A DNA stretch of 18,881 nt from Christensenella sp. UBA3770 (GTDB lineage Bacteria > Bacillota > Clostridia > Christensenellales > CAG-1252): NCBI GenBank assembly GCA_002371075.1, contig DFFS01000101.1, positions 1 to 18,881 of the forward strand, in the 5' to 3' direction. Shown piece after piece: positions 12,762 through 18,881 of this stretch. Numbering within the stretch: the first letter of the stretch is position 1; every line of letters begins with the position of its first letter. Under the pieces are notes generated by a model. That model was not told where the DNA came from, ran no database searches, and saw nothing but the letters and a program-made list of their open reading frames with translations. The translations under genes and the position numbers were made by a program.

Positions 12762-13433
12762 ATGAAAATTGGTTTTGTCGTTGCAATGGATTCGGAATAC
12801 ACGCCTTTCCTTGGAAAGCTCGGAAGGTTTGTGGAATCCGAGGTTTCCTGTGGTATTGAGTTCTGTAAATACGAGCTTTTTGATCGTACGATTTTTCTTG
12901 CAAAATGCGGCATTGGCGAGGTTGCGTCTTCTGCGGCGACCGCCCTTTTGATCGGCAAATTCGCCTGCAGGTACATCGTCAATTTCGGGCTTGTCGGCTC
13001 GTTGTCCGGCAGTTCTTGCGGCTCTCTTGTTTGCGTTCGCGACGTTGTGCATTATGACAGCGACATCACGGCTTTTGGACACCCTCTCGGGGCTGCCGCG
13101 GATATGCCCTCTCCGTTTGTTGCGTCTGATAAACAAATGATAGATCGCTTGTCCGCTCTTGGGCTTCCCGCGCTTCGGCTGGCAAGCGGCGACAAGTTTG
13201 TTGCCGACCCCGCTTTTAAAGACAAGATCAGGTCGGATTTTTCCGCCGATATTTGTGATATGGAAGGTGCCGGTATCGCGCTGACTTGCGCTCGTGCACA
13301 CGTTCCTTTTTGTATGATCAAGCTTGTTTCCGACGGTGCCGACAGCGCGGCGACGGAGGATTTTAAGGCGAGTAAGGAGCGCACGTTTGGGCGTGCTTTT
13401 GATGTCGTCCTCTCTGTGATCCGTGAGGCGTAA
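12762..13433 (+). CDS. mtnN: 5'-methylthioadenosine/S-adenosylhomocysteine nucleosidase (Pfs)
   Basis: This cytosolic enzyme hydrolyses S-adenosylhomocysteine to adenine and S-ribosylhomocysteine, and methylthioadenosine to adenine and methylthioribose. The 223-residue product matches the family. Visible residues: MKIGFVVAMDSE with the general-base Glu12 position kept, SGDKF (about 142-146), CDMEGAGIA with Glu168 at the ribose-binding site, and KLVSDGAD with the catalytic Asp191. The ATG at 12762 follows TTAGGAG with good spacing. The stop is 1 nt before luxS, which uses its product. A homolog of purine phosphorylases is the alternative, but the motif set and the luxS partner favour Pfs. Confidence 0.93.
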   Translation: MKIGFVVAMDSEYTPFLGKLGRFVESEVSCGIEFCKYELFDRTIFLAKCGIGEVASSAATALLIGKFACRYIVNFGLVGSLSGSSCGSLVCVRDVVHYDSDITAFGHPLGAAADMPSPFVASDKQMIDRLSALGLPALRLASGDKFVADPAFKDKIRSDFSADICDMEGAGIALTCARAHVPFCMIKLVSDGADSAATEDFKASKERTFGRAFDVVLSVIREA

Positions 13434-13434
13434 T

Positions 13435-13860
13435 ATGGAAAAGATCGATTCTTTTAAGATCAACCACGACTGTCATCCCATCGGGTTTTATCTTTCCAAG
13501 CAGATGGGTGATATCTTTACGTATGATCTGCGCATGAAAACGCCCAACGGCGGCGACTATCTTGCCGTTCCGGCGCTTCACTCCATCGAACACCTTGTCG
13601 CAACCGCGATCCGTAACGGTCGTGAAAAGGATAGGGTGGTTTATTTCGGACCGATGGGGTGCCGTACCGGTTGTTATCTTTTGTTGAAAGGGATCGCCTA
13701 TGACGAAGCCCGCGCGCTTTTGATCGAAACCTTGCGTGAATGCTTGCTTTTTGACGAGGTTCCCGGCGCCAAACGGGAGGAATGCGGCAACTACAAGGAG
13801 CACGATCTTGTCGGCGCCAAGGCGGAGATCGCGGCGTATTTGGCGGCTTTAGAGGCTTAA
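13435..13860 (+). CDS. luxS: S-ribosylhomocysteine lyase LuxS (AI-2 precursor synthase)
   Basis: LuxS splits S-ribosylhomocysteine into homocysteine and DPD, the precursor of autoinducer-2. The 141-residue product is slightly shorter than the usual 150-160. The metal ligands are visible: HSIEH (His49, Glu52, His53) and Cys117 in ECGNY. So is the catalytic Cys76 in MGCRTG. The first strand SFKINHDCHPIGFY differs from the common SFxLDHxxVxxPYVR, so it is a divergent member. The ATG at 13435 sits 1 nt after the mtnN stop with GAGG upstream. Pfs and LuxS carry out consecutive steps, so this is a two-gene detoxification and methyl-cycle operon. I saw no strong terminator after it. Confidence 0.95.
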   Translation: MEKIDSFKINHDCHPIGFYLSKQMGDIFTYDLRMKTPNGGDYLAVPALHSIEHLVATAIRNGREKDRVVYFGPMGCRTGCYLLLKGIAYDEARALLIETLRECLLFDEVPGAKREECGNYKEHDLVGAKAEIAAYLAALEA

Positions 13861-14118
13861 TTGTTCGCAAAATCTTAGTTTTTCAGCCCTTTTTCCACAA
13901 TTTGTTCACATTTTGTGAATAATTTCCACTTGTTGCATATTGCCTTTTGCCTTTACTTTTCTTTGCGTTTTCATTTACGTTTTCCCGCTTTTTGTGCGCG
14001 CATTTGCTTGCGCTTGCGCGCCTGTTGGAGTAAACTGTTTTTGACGGCGTAAAGGACTCTTTTCTGCCGTGGCATCGCCCCGTGGGCGTTGCCTAACCTA
14101 TCTTTTGTGAGGTGCTTT
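13861..14118. other. luxS-manA intergenic region with phased DnaA-box cluster
   Basis: This 258-bp gap begins with three DnaA-box-like 9-mers at regular spacing: TTTTCCACA (13891-13899, plus, one mismatch), TTGTTCACA (13902-13910, plus, one mismatch) and TTATTCACA (13922-13914, minus, perfect). A pyrimidine-rich stretch follows (13935-13990), then a GC-rich part with a possible weak promoter (TTGCGC at 14008-14013, 17 bp, TAAACT at 14031-14036), and a strong hairpin at 14071-14093 in the likely manA leader. No small gene is evident. Confidence 0.5.
14071..14093 (+). other. Strong hairpin in the manA 5' leader
   Basis: GGCATCGCCC and GGGCGTTGCC form a 10-bp stem with one T-T mismatch and a 3-nt loop. 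It lies about 25 bp before the manA start and is not followed by a T-tract, so it is more likely a leader structure than a terminator. Confidence 0.45.
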
Positions 14119-15009
14119 ATGAAAATTACCAAGACGATCCCCGCGTTTAAGGATTACATTTGGGGCGGGACCAAACTCAAAGAAGCATACGGCAAACAAA
14201 CCGACCTTTCACCCGTGGCGGAAAGTTGGGAGCTTGCCGCGCATAAGGACGGCACAAGCGGCTTTGCGGGCGAGACCTTTTCGCTTGGCGATCTTTTTAA
14301 CGATCATCGCGAGCTCATCGGCACAAATGCGGATAAGTTTGAGCGTTTTCCGATGATCATCAAGCTGATCGATGCCAAAAGCAACCTTTCCGTGCAGGTG
14401 CACCCGAGTGACGAATACGCTCTCAAAAACGAAAACAGCTACGGCAAAACCGAGATGTGGTACGTCGTTGAGGCGGAAGAGGGCGCGGGTCTGTACGTCG
14501 GCTTCGATCGCGACGTCACCGAAACGGAATTTCGCACGCTTATCGCGCAAAATCGCCTGCAGGAAGTGCTGCACTTTATCCCGGTCAAGCCCGGCGAGTG
14601 GTTTTTTATCGAGGCAGGCACCGTGCACGCCATCGGCAAAGGCGTGATCATCGCCGAGGTTCAGCAAAACAGCAACCTGACCTACCGCCTGTATGACTAC
14701 GGCAGGGTGGGCGCGGACGGCAAACCGCGCGAGCTCCACGTGGAAAAGGGCGTCAAAGTCAGCAATTTATCCGCTTACAAGCCGGATAAGCGCACCTCGT
14801 GCGAGTATTTCTCCTGCGAGTACGCCGAGATCGACGGGACGCGTGCCTACACGGCGGACAAAACCAGTTTTGTCGCTCTTGTCCTTATGGACGGCGCCGT
14901 GACCGTTGACGGAACGCCCTATCAAAAGGGAGACACCGTCTTTGTGCCCGCCGGATACGGGGAGTTTGCGGTTTGCGGCAAGGCAAAGTTGATCGCCGTT
15001 CGCATTTGA
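14119..15009 (+). CDS. manA: Mannose-6-phosphate isomerase, class I
   Basis: The cupin-fold Zn enzyme interconverts mannose 6-phosphate and fructose 6-phosphate, linking mannose use and GDP-mannose supply to glycolysis. The 296-residue product has the compact Bacillus-type length. Visible motifs: the N-terminal DYIWGGTKL, ESWELAAH, metal-binding SVQVHPSD and KTEMWYVVEAE, the catalytic C-terminal motif GKGVIIAEVQQNSNLTYRLYDYGR, and a last cupin segment. I chose ATG 14119 because GAGGTG precedes it; the 10-residue upstream extension has no SD. The following comEC-like gene starts 1 nt after its stop. Confidence 0.95.
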   Translation: MKITKTIPAFKDYIWGGTKLKEAYGKQTDLSPVAESWELAAHKDGTSGFAGETFSLGDLFNDHRELIGTNADKFERFPMIIKLIDAKSNLSVQVHPSDEYALKNENSYGKTEMWYVVEAEEGAGLYVGFDRDVTETEFRTLIAQNRLQEVLHFIPVKPGEWFFIEAGTVHAIGKGVIIAEVQQNSNLTYRLYDYGRVGADGKPRELHVEKGVKVSNLSAYKPDKRTSCEYFSCEYAEIDGTRAYTADKTSFVALVLMDGAVTVDGTPYQKGDTVFVPAGYGEFAVCGKAKLIAVRI

Positions 15010-15010
15010 T

Positions 15011-16591
15011 ATGCAAAGCGGGCAGGAGAAAGTCAAACTGTTTAACGTTCGCTTTCTTCCGCTTTTCGCGGCGTTTCTTATCCTCGGTATTTTCAGTGTA
15101 AAAGTTTCTTATACGGTCGCGGTGATCCTTTTGTTCGTCGCGGCTGTTTGTTCTTTCGTGCTATTCATCACAAAAAACGTTCGATGGGGCGTGGCGCTTG
15201 CGCTCGTCCTCGTCTTTCTTTTCGGCTTTGGACTGGCAAAACTGGAGCTGCACTTCCGAAACGACGTCGGCTTGTCCGGCGAAACGGAGCTGACCTGCCG
15301 CGTAACTTCCGTGACGCTTAAGGACGCAGGCTCCGACGACGCCGACGAAGAACTTGACGCCATTATAAATGGCGTCACAGAGGGGCAAGACACCCTCTCG
15401 GAGTCCCTCCCCGTCTATGCGGTTACGGCAGACAGGGTCAAGGCGGGAGGCAAAAGTTACGGTGGCGGCATCACGTTTGAAACGACGGAGCTTCTCTCCG
15501 TCGGCGACCGGCTCACGCTGTTTGGCGACGTAAAGATAAAACGGCTTTCCCTTGCGGATTTTTCCTCCGCCATGGCATATCGAAAAGGGTGCAAGTACGA
15601 GGTTTCCGAGCCGGACCTCCTTCAAACTCAAAGCGGCGCGGCGCCCCTCTCCGAGCGCGTCAAAACGGGGGCTCGCCGTATCTTTTGTGAGGCGCAAGGC
15701 GATCGGTCGGGTGGGTTTTCGTACGCGACGATGTTCGGTGACGCGGAATATATGGAAAGCGGCGACAAAACCGCCATGCGGTCGGTGGGTGTGGCGCACG
15801 TGTTTGCCATCAGCGGGTTGCACGTCGGCGTGCTTGCCGCGGCGCTGCTGCTTTTGCTCCGCAAACTTAAGGTCAAGGACGGCGTTTCCGCCCTGATCTT
15901 ACTGCCCATTTTCGGTTTTTACGCCTATTTGGTGGGGTTCACGCCGTCGGTGCTGCGCGCGTCGATCATGGTGATCGTCGGGCTGCTGGCTTCGCACTTC
16001 GGCGCCCGCTACGACGACGTCTCTTCGCTGAGTTTGGCGGCGATCCTGATCCTGCTCTTCCGTCCTCTTTTGCTGTTTGATCTGAGTTTTATCATGAGTT
16101 TCCTTGCGATCTTCGGCTTGCATTCGCTGTCCGGTCCCTTAACGCAGGCGTTTGAGCGCAAAGGGCTGAAAAGGGGGCTTGCCGCTGCGCTGGCGCTTTC
16201 GATCGCCACTACAGTGGCGCTGCTCCCCGTCTTTGCGGTGGTGTTTGGGCGGGTGTCCCTCGTCGGCTTCCTCTTAAACGTCTTGATCGTGCCGCTCGCC
16301 TCCGCTGCGTACATCTTAAACTTGATCGCGCTCATCTTGACGGCGGTGATCCCCGCCTTTGGCGCGCTTCTCAAAGCGGTGTCCGTCTTGCCTTGGATGA
16401 TCGCGGAGATCAGCGTGGGCGTGGCGTCTTGGGGACTGACGGCAAGCTACGATTTCACGGCGGCGGAGATCCTTGTTTACTATGCGATATTGGGCTTTGT
16501 GGGAAAGTACAGTTTGGCGCCCAAAAAGGCAAAGCTCGTGGCGGGCGGCGTGGGAGCCGGCGTGCTTGTCATCTTGTTTTTTGCCATATAA
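15011..16591 (+). CDS. comEC: ComEC/Rec2-family membrane protein without the C-terminal metallo-beta-lactamase domain
   Basis: ComEC forms the channel that takes single-stranded DNA across the membrane in natural competence. This 526-residue protein has two or three N-terminal helices (about 12-75), an extracytoplasmic DUF4131-like segment (about 80-220), and the multi-helix Competence domain (about 235-500) with the signature HVFAISGLHVGVL at about 263-275. It ends after the last helix, so the roughly 250-residue beta-lactamase-like nuclease domain of full ComEC proteins (about 750-800 residues) is absent and no following gene supplies it. Such short forms are known in the family. The start at 15011 lies 1 nt after manA without an SD and suggests translational coupling. 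Whether it still moves DNA cannot be said. Confidence 0.88.
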   Translation: MQSGQEKVKLFNVRFLPLFAAFLILGIFSVKVSYTVAVILLFVAAVCSFVLFITKNVRWGVALALVLVFLFGFGLAKLELHFRNDVGLSGETELTCRVTSVTLKDAGSDDADEELDAIINGVTEGQDTLSESLPVYAVTADRVKAGGKSYGGGITFETTELLSVGDRLTLFGDVKIKRLSLADFSSAMAYRKGCKYEVSEPDLLQTQSGAAPLSERVKTGARRIFCEAQGDRSGGFSYATMFGDAEYMESGDKTAMRSVGVAHVFAISGLHVGVLAAALLLLLRKLKVKDGVSALILLPIFGFYAYLVGFTPSVLRASIMVIVGLLASHFGARYDDVSSLSLAAILILLFRPLLLFDLSFIMSFLAIFGLHSLSGPLTQAFERKGLKRGLAAALALSIATTVALLPVFAVVFGRVSLVGFLLNVLIVPLASAAYILNLIALILTAVIPAFGALLKAVSVLPWMIAEISVGVASWGLTASYDFTAAEILVYYAILGFVGKYSLAPKKAKLVAGGVGAGVLVILFFAI

Positions 16592-16625
16592 TTTCACGCG
16601 GACGGATAACATTTTTGCGCGATTG

Positions 16626-16634
16626 TGATAAAAT
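16626..16634 (+). promoter_or_regulatory. Extended -10 promoter of the CDF gene, predicted leaderless mRNA
   Basis: TG-A-TAAAAT (16626-16634) is an extended -10 without a good -35. The A of the CDF ATG lies 7 nt after it (16641), and no SD is present, so the transcript would begin at the start codon. Confidence 0.45.
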
Positions 16635-16640
16635 ACTACT

Positions 16641-17768
16641 ATGAACAAAAACGCGGCGGATAAAACAAAAAAACAAGAAAAGGGTTTTTCGACCGGCATT
16701 CGCGCCGGCATCTTCGGCATGGTCACAAACGCTCTTCTTTTTGCCGCGAAACTGACCGTCGGGCTGTTGATCAAAAGCATTGCGGTCACCGCGGACGCGT
16801 TTAACAACCTTTCGGACGGCGCAAGCAGCGTGATTACGGTGGCGGGCTACAAACTTGCCGCCCGTCCCGCCGACAGGGAACACCCCTTTGGGCACGCGCG
16901 CTTTGAGTACGTTGCCGCCCTGATCGTTTCGGTGGTCATGCTGGTGATCGGCGCGCTCTTTTTGAAGGAATCGGTGACGGAGATCTTTCTTGGGCAGGGC
17001 ACGCCCGACGTAAGACCCTTTGCCTACGTCGTGCTCGGCGTTTCGGTGGCGGCAAAAGGCGCGCAAGCGGCAGTGTACGGCGCCTCCTATAAAAGGACAA
17101 AGTCGCTTCCGATGAAGGCGGCGGCAACGGATAGCTTGGGCGATATGCTCGTCACAAGCGCGGCGATCCTGGGCGCCGTGATCTTTGACGTTACGGGCGC
17201 CGACGTAGACGGCTATTTCGGCGCGGCGATCTCGCTGTTTATCGTCTTTACCGCGGCGCGGCTGTTAAAAGACAGCGTTTCACCCCTTTTGGGCAACGCA
17301 CCGTTGGACGGCATGGTGGGCAAACTCAAGCAAAAGATCCTCTCGTATCAGGGCGTTTTGGGCGTGCACGACGTCACGATCCACAGCTACGGCGAAAAGC
17401 ACTCCTATGCCGTGGTGCACGTTGAGGTCAGCGCCTCGGAAACGCTCCTCGGAGCGCACGAATTGGTGGATGAGATAGAGCGCGACGTTCTTGCCGAGCT
17501 GGGCATCCAGCTCGTTGCGCACGTTGATCCGCGAGAGGAAACGGAGGGCAGGGCGGACCTGGAGTGCCTGCTTCGCGCCTATTTGGCGGACCGCTTTGAC
17601 AATCTTTCTGTCCACGACTTCCGCATTTTGGAGGACGGGGACAAAAAACAGATCTTTTTCGATGCGGAGATCCCGTGGGAAAGCACCCTGACCAAAGAAG
17701 ACGTCCTTGCCGCCTTGACTGCCTTTGACCCCGACTACGAGTACGTAATTACGGAAGACAGAAAGTAG
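16641..17768 (+). CDS. Cation diffusion facilitator (CDF) family metal efflux transporter
   Basis: CDF proteins export divalent metal ions (Zn, Fe, Mn or Co) in exchange for protons. The 375-residue protein has about six membrane helices in residues 20-230 and a cytoplasmic ferredoxin-like metal-sensing domain. Metal-site residues are visible: ADAFNNLSD in helix 2 (Asp52, Asn55/Asn56, Asp59), REHPFGHARFE (His81, His85), and ATDSLGD in helix 5 (Asp164, Asp168). The DxxN...D form with NN is common in the Mn/Fe-type subgroup, but the substrate cannot be fixed from this. After the first C-terminal domain there is an extra segment of about 85 residues (ECLLRAYLADRF...), suggesting a second, degenerate copy or an added domain. 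A leaderless start is likely. Confidence 0.92.
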   Translation: MNKNAADKTKKQEKGFSTGIRAGIFGMVTNALLFAAKLTVGLLIKSIAVTADAFNNLSDGASSVITVAGYKLAARPADREHPFGHARFEYVAALIVSVVMLVIGALFLKESVTEIFLGQGTPDVRPFAYVVLGVSVAAKGAQAAVYGASYKRTKSLPMKAAATDSLGDMLVTSAAILGAVIFDVTGADVDGYFGAAISLFIVFTAARLLKDSVSPLLGNAPLDGMVGKLKQKILSYQGVLGVHDVTIHSYGEKHSYAVVHVEVSASETLLGAHELVDEIERDVLAELGIQLVAHVDPREETEGRADLECLLRAYLADRFDNLSVHDFRILEDGDKKQIFFDAEIPWESTLTKEDVLAALTAFDPDYEYVITEDRK

Positions 17769-17777
17769 GTTTTTTTA

Positions 17778-17802
17778 TAAAAAAACCCGTCTCTAAGACG
17801 GG
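17778..17802 (-). terminator. Rho-independent terminator of the YdeI-family gene
   Basis: CCCGTCT (17786-17792) pairs with AGACGGG (17796-17802) around a 3-nt loop. On the minus strand this is followed by a run of seven or more T. It lies 34 bp past the stop of the minus-strand gene and 18 bp after the CDF stop, so it separates the two convergent genes. In the plus direction there is no T-tract. Confidence 0.8.
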
Positions 17803-17835
17803 CTTCAAATGCTTAAAAGCGCATTTGGGATGGCT

Positions 17836-18405
17836 TTATCTGTAATACTTCTCGATTCCTCCATACCCACGGATCAGTTTGTTTTGGCGGGTCTTCCCAA
17901 TAAAACTGTCCAGCCTCTTGCGGAATTCTTCAGGGCGGTTTCTTGCCGCTTCAATATATGCGATCCGAATGCGTTTGTACGGATCGGAAAACTTTTGATA
18001 ATTCTCCCACGCAGCCGTATCCCGTTTGAGCGCATCTATGATATCGTCGGGAAAAACAAACCGCGTCCGAATGATCGGGAGAACGCTTTCCCTTACGGAC
18101 GGGTGTATCATGTTGTGCGAATCCAGCCAAATCAACCTTTCAATATTGGGCTGAGAATACGCACGCCCCTTTTTCCTTGGAGAAAAACGCCTGACGCAAT
18201 GTTTCTCGTCCAGTCGCTTGTTGACGCTATCGATCCACCCAAAGCATAGGGCCTCTTCTACGGCATCGTTGTAGGAAAGGCTCTCCTCGCCGGACCCGTC
18301 AACAGGAAAAACGAACCATACCTCCGAAGCCGTTTCAAAATGCTCTTCCAGATATGCTCGCCATTCGTTTCTGTCGCTCGTGTGGAACGTATCGGTTATT
18401 TCCAT
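17836..18405 (-). CDS. YdeI/OmpD-associated family protein
   Basis: The product is a 189-residue cytoplasmic protein. Characteristic parts are WRAYLEEHFETASEVWFVF, then SYNDAVEEALCFGWIDS and RRFSPRKKGRAYSQPN (mid-protein), and a basic helical C-terminus with the EEFRKRLDSFIGKTRQNK segment. This is the YdeI family, whose Bacillus member has been linked to resistance against antimicrobial peptides; the biochemical role is not known. I chose the ATG at 18405 because the family similarity begins there (MEITDTFHTSDRNEWRAYL) and a good promoter lies just upstream; the longer reading frame to 18618 runs through promoter and repeat DNA. The SD is weak. It is a single-gene unit convergent with the CDF gene. 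Confidence 0.88.
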   Translation of the reverse strand: MEITDTFHTSDRNEWRAYLEEHFETASEVWFVFPVDGSGEESLSYNDAVEEALCFGWIDSVNKRLDEKHCVRRFSPRKKGRAYSQPNIERLIWLDSHNMIHPSVRESVLPIIRTRFVFPDDIIDALKRDTAAWENYQKFSDPYKRIRIAYIEAARNRPEEFRKRLDSFIGKTRQNKLIRGYGGIEKYYR

Positions 18406-18454
18406 AGTGGTTGCCTGCCCCTTTCTTTCTGCAAATACATCTTTGTTTTTGATG

Positions 18455-18483
18455 AGTATAGCATAAAAATGTGAAATTTTCAA
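18455..18483 (-). promoter_or_regulatory. Predicted sigma-A promoter of the YdeI-family gene
   Basis: On the minus strand TTGAAA (18483-18478) is followed after 17 bp by TATACT (18460-18455), preceded by TG. The start site near 18448 gives a leader of about 43 nt. Confidence 0.7.
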
Positions 18484-18545
18484 TTCCGCATCAAGGGAAG
18501 TCTCGGAATAAGCGGGGGTGCAAGTGTTGCTCGGTCGGTCAGCCG

Positions 18546-18590
18546 AATATAACTGCAATGCAATATAACTCGCCGCAGGCGAATATAACT
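18546..18590 (-). repeat. AGTTATATT hairpin-repeat block 1 (reverse orientation)
   Basis: AATATAACT (AGTTATATT on the minus strand) occurs at 18546-18554, 18562-18570 and 18582-18590. The spacers are short palindromes: GCAATGC (18555-18561) and CGCCGCAGGCG (18571-18581). A further small stem CGG/CCG lies beyond the first unit. Confidence 0.75.
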
Positions 18591-18591
18591 G

Positions 18592-18630
18592 AAAAAACCA
18601 CTTTTGTAAGGCAGACAAAAGTGGTTTTTT
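18592..18630. terminator. Long-stem bidirectional terminator-like hairpin
   Basis: A 16-bp perfect stem (18592-18607 with 18615-18630) has a 7-nt loop and is bounded by A6 on the left and T6-T7 on the right, so it could terminate transcription in both directions. No gene ends directly before it within the window; it may insulate the YdeI gene from upstream transcription. Confidence 0.75.
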
Positions 18631-18830
18631 TCATGTAGTAGCACACCACGATTGATACAATGCACCCAGGGGTGCAAAATGGGCGTTTTGCGTGAAAGAC
18701 GAATGGATGCTTCGGGCGCTATGCCTCTTCGGCTACGCGGACCTGCGCTTCGCTCCGGTGCAGCCGCTAAAAACGCGCCAAATCAAGGCGCCTTTTCTTA
18801 ATGCTCTCGTTCAAATCCTGCCGTTTTTCA
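18631..18830. other. Non-coding structured tract between inverted repeat blocks
   Basis: With the flanking parts (18406-18881) this is a 476-bp stretch without a credible gene. It is GC-rich at 18690-18775 with several small TTCG/GCTTCGC hairpin motifs, and has a stem GCGCC/GGCGC (18775-18779 with 18787-18791) followed by CTTTTCTT, possibly a weak terminator. I find no open reading frame with an SD. It may be the inside of a small mobile or repetitive element. Confidence 0.4.
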
Positions 18831-18881
18831 AGTTATATTGCACCTTGCGGTGCAGTTATATTGATCCTGACGGATCAGTTA
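18831..18881 (+). repeat. AGTTATATT hairpin-repeat block 2 (forward orientation, cut by window end)
   Basis: AGTTATATT occurs at 18831-18839 and 18854-18862 and starts again at 18877. The two 14-nt spacers are different palindromes: GCACC/GGTGC (18840-18853) and GATCC/GGATC (18863-18876). The period is 23 bp. It continues beyond the window. Confidence 0.8.

Noticed and set aside
14733..14744. Fourth parS-like site (TCCACGTGGAA) in manA
   Set aside because: Only the inner 10-11 bp match, the outer bases do not, and it lies in coding sequence, so chance is likely.
17809..18249. Plus-strand open frame of 146 codons
   Set aside because: It is the shadow of the minus-strand YdeI-family gene and begins within the terminator region without SD.
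18406..18618. 71-codon N-terminal extension of the YdeI-family protein
   Set aside because: It would be translated through the predicted promoter and the AGTTATATT repeats; family similarity starts at 18405.
18541..18881. CRISPR array
   Set aside because: The repeated unit is only 9 bp, spacers are 7-14 bp and palindromic, the two blocks are inverted, and no cas gene is visible.

Overview
The window looks like an origin-proximal stretch of a Bacillota (Firmicutes, Clostridia-like) chromosome of moderate GC. Evidence: a Gram-positive style gyrB/recF/dnaN/dnaA cluster, AAGGAG-type ribosome binding sites, TTGACA/TATAAT promoters, parS-like palindromes close to dnaA, a fused ispD-ispF, and a Pfs-LuxS pair. 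I cannot place it more precisely. No tRNA, rRNA or CRISPR array was seen.

Left half (1-9170, all minus strand): a large membrane-anchored repeat protein of about 1646 residues, then dnaA, dnaN, recF and the 5' end of gyrB. The large gene ends inside the Shine-Dalgarno region of dnaA, so dnaA has no intergenic space of its own upstream. The usual rpmH neighbour is absent, and so is the small S4 gene often found between dnaN and recF. DnaA-box-like sequences occur in the recF-gyrB gap (with a 34-bp A/T-only run and a 23-bp alternating purine-pyrimidine tract), in the dnaA-dnaN gap, and in a separate phased cluster at 13.89 kb.

Gene direction switches at 9171-9392. To the right everything up to 17768 is on the plus strand: an RqcP-like S4 protein, IspDF (isoprenoid precursors), a small SCP2-like protein, and an iron-ADH family protein that has lost most metal ligands. 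A gap with three identical 14-bp parS-type palindromes follows; one of them also forms a terminator. Then come a Pfs-LuxS operon (S-adenosylhomocysteine detoxification and AI-2 precursor), ManA, a ComEC-type channel without its nuclease-like domain, and a cation diffusion facilitator.

Right end (17769-18881): a convergent minus-strand YdeI-family gene with a strong predicted promoter and its own terminator. It is followed by a non-coding tract in which AGTTATATT units separated by short hairpins occur in two inverted blocks; the second block runs off the window.

The most unusual features are the large repeat protein translationally abutting dnaA, the scattered origin-like elements, and the parS cluster that doubles as transcription punctuation.
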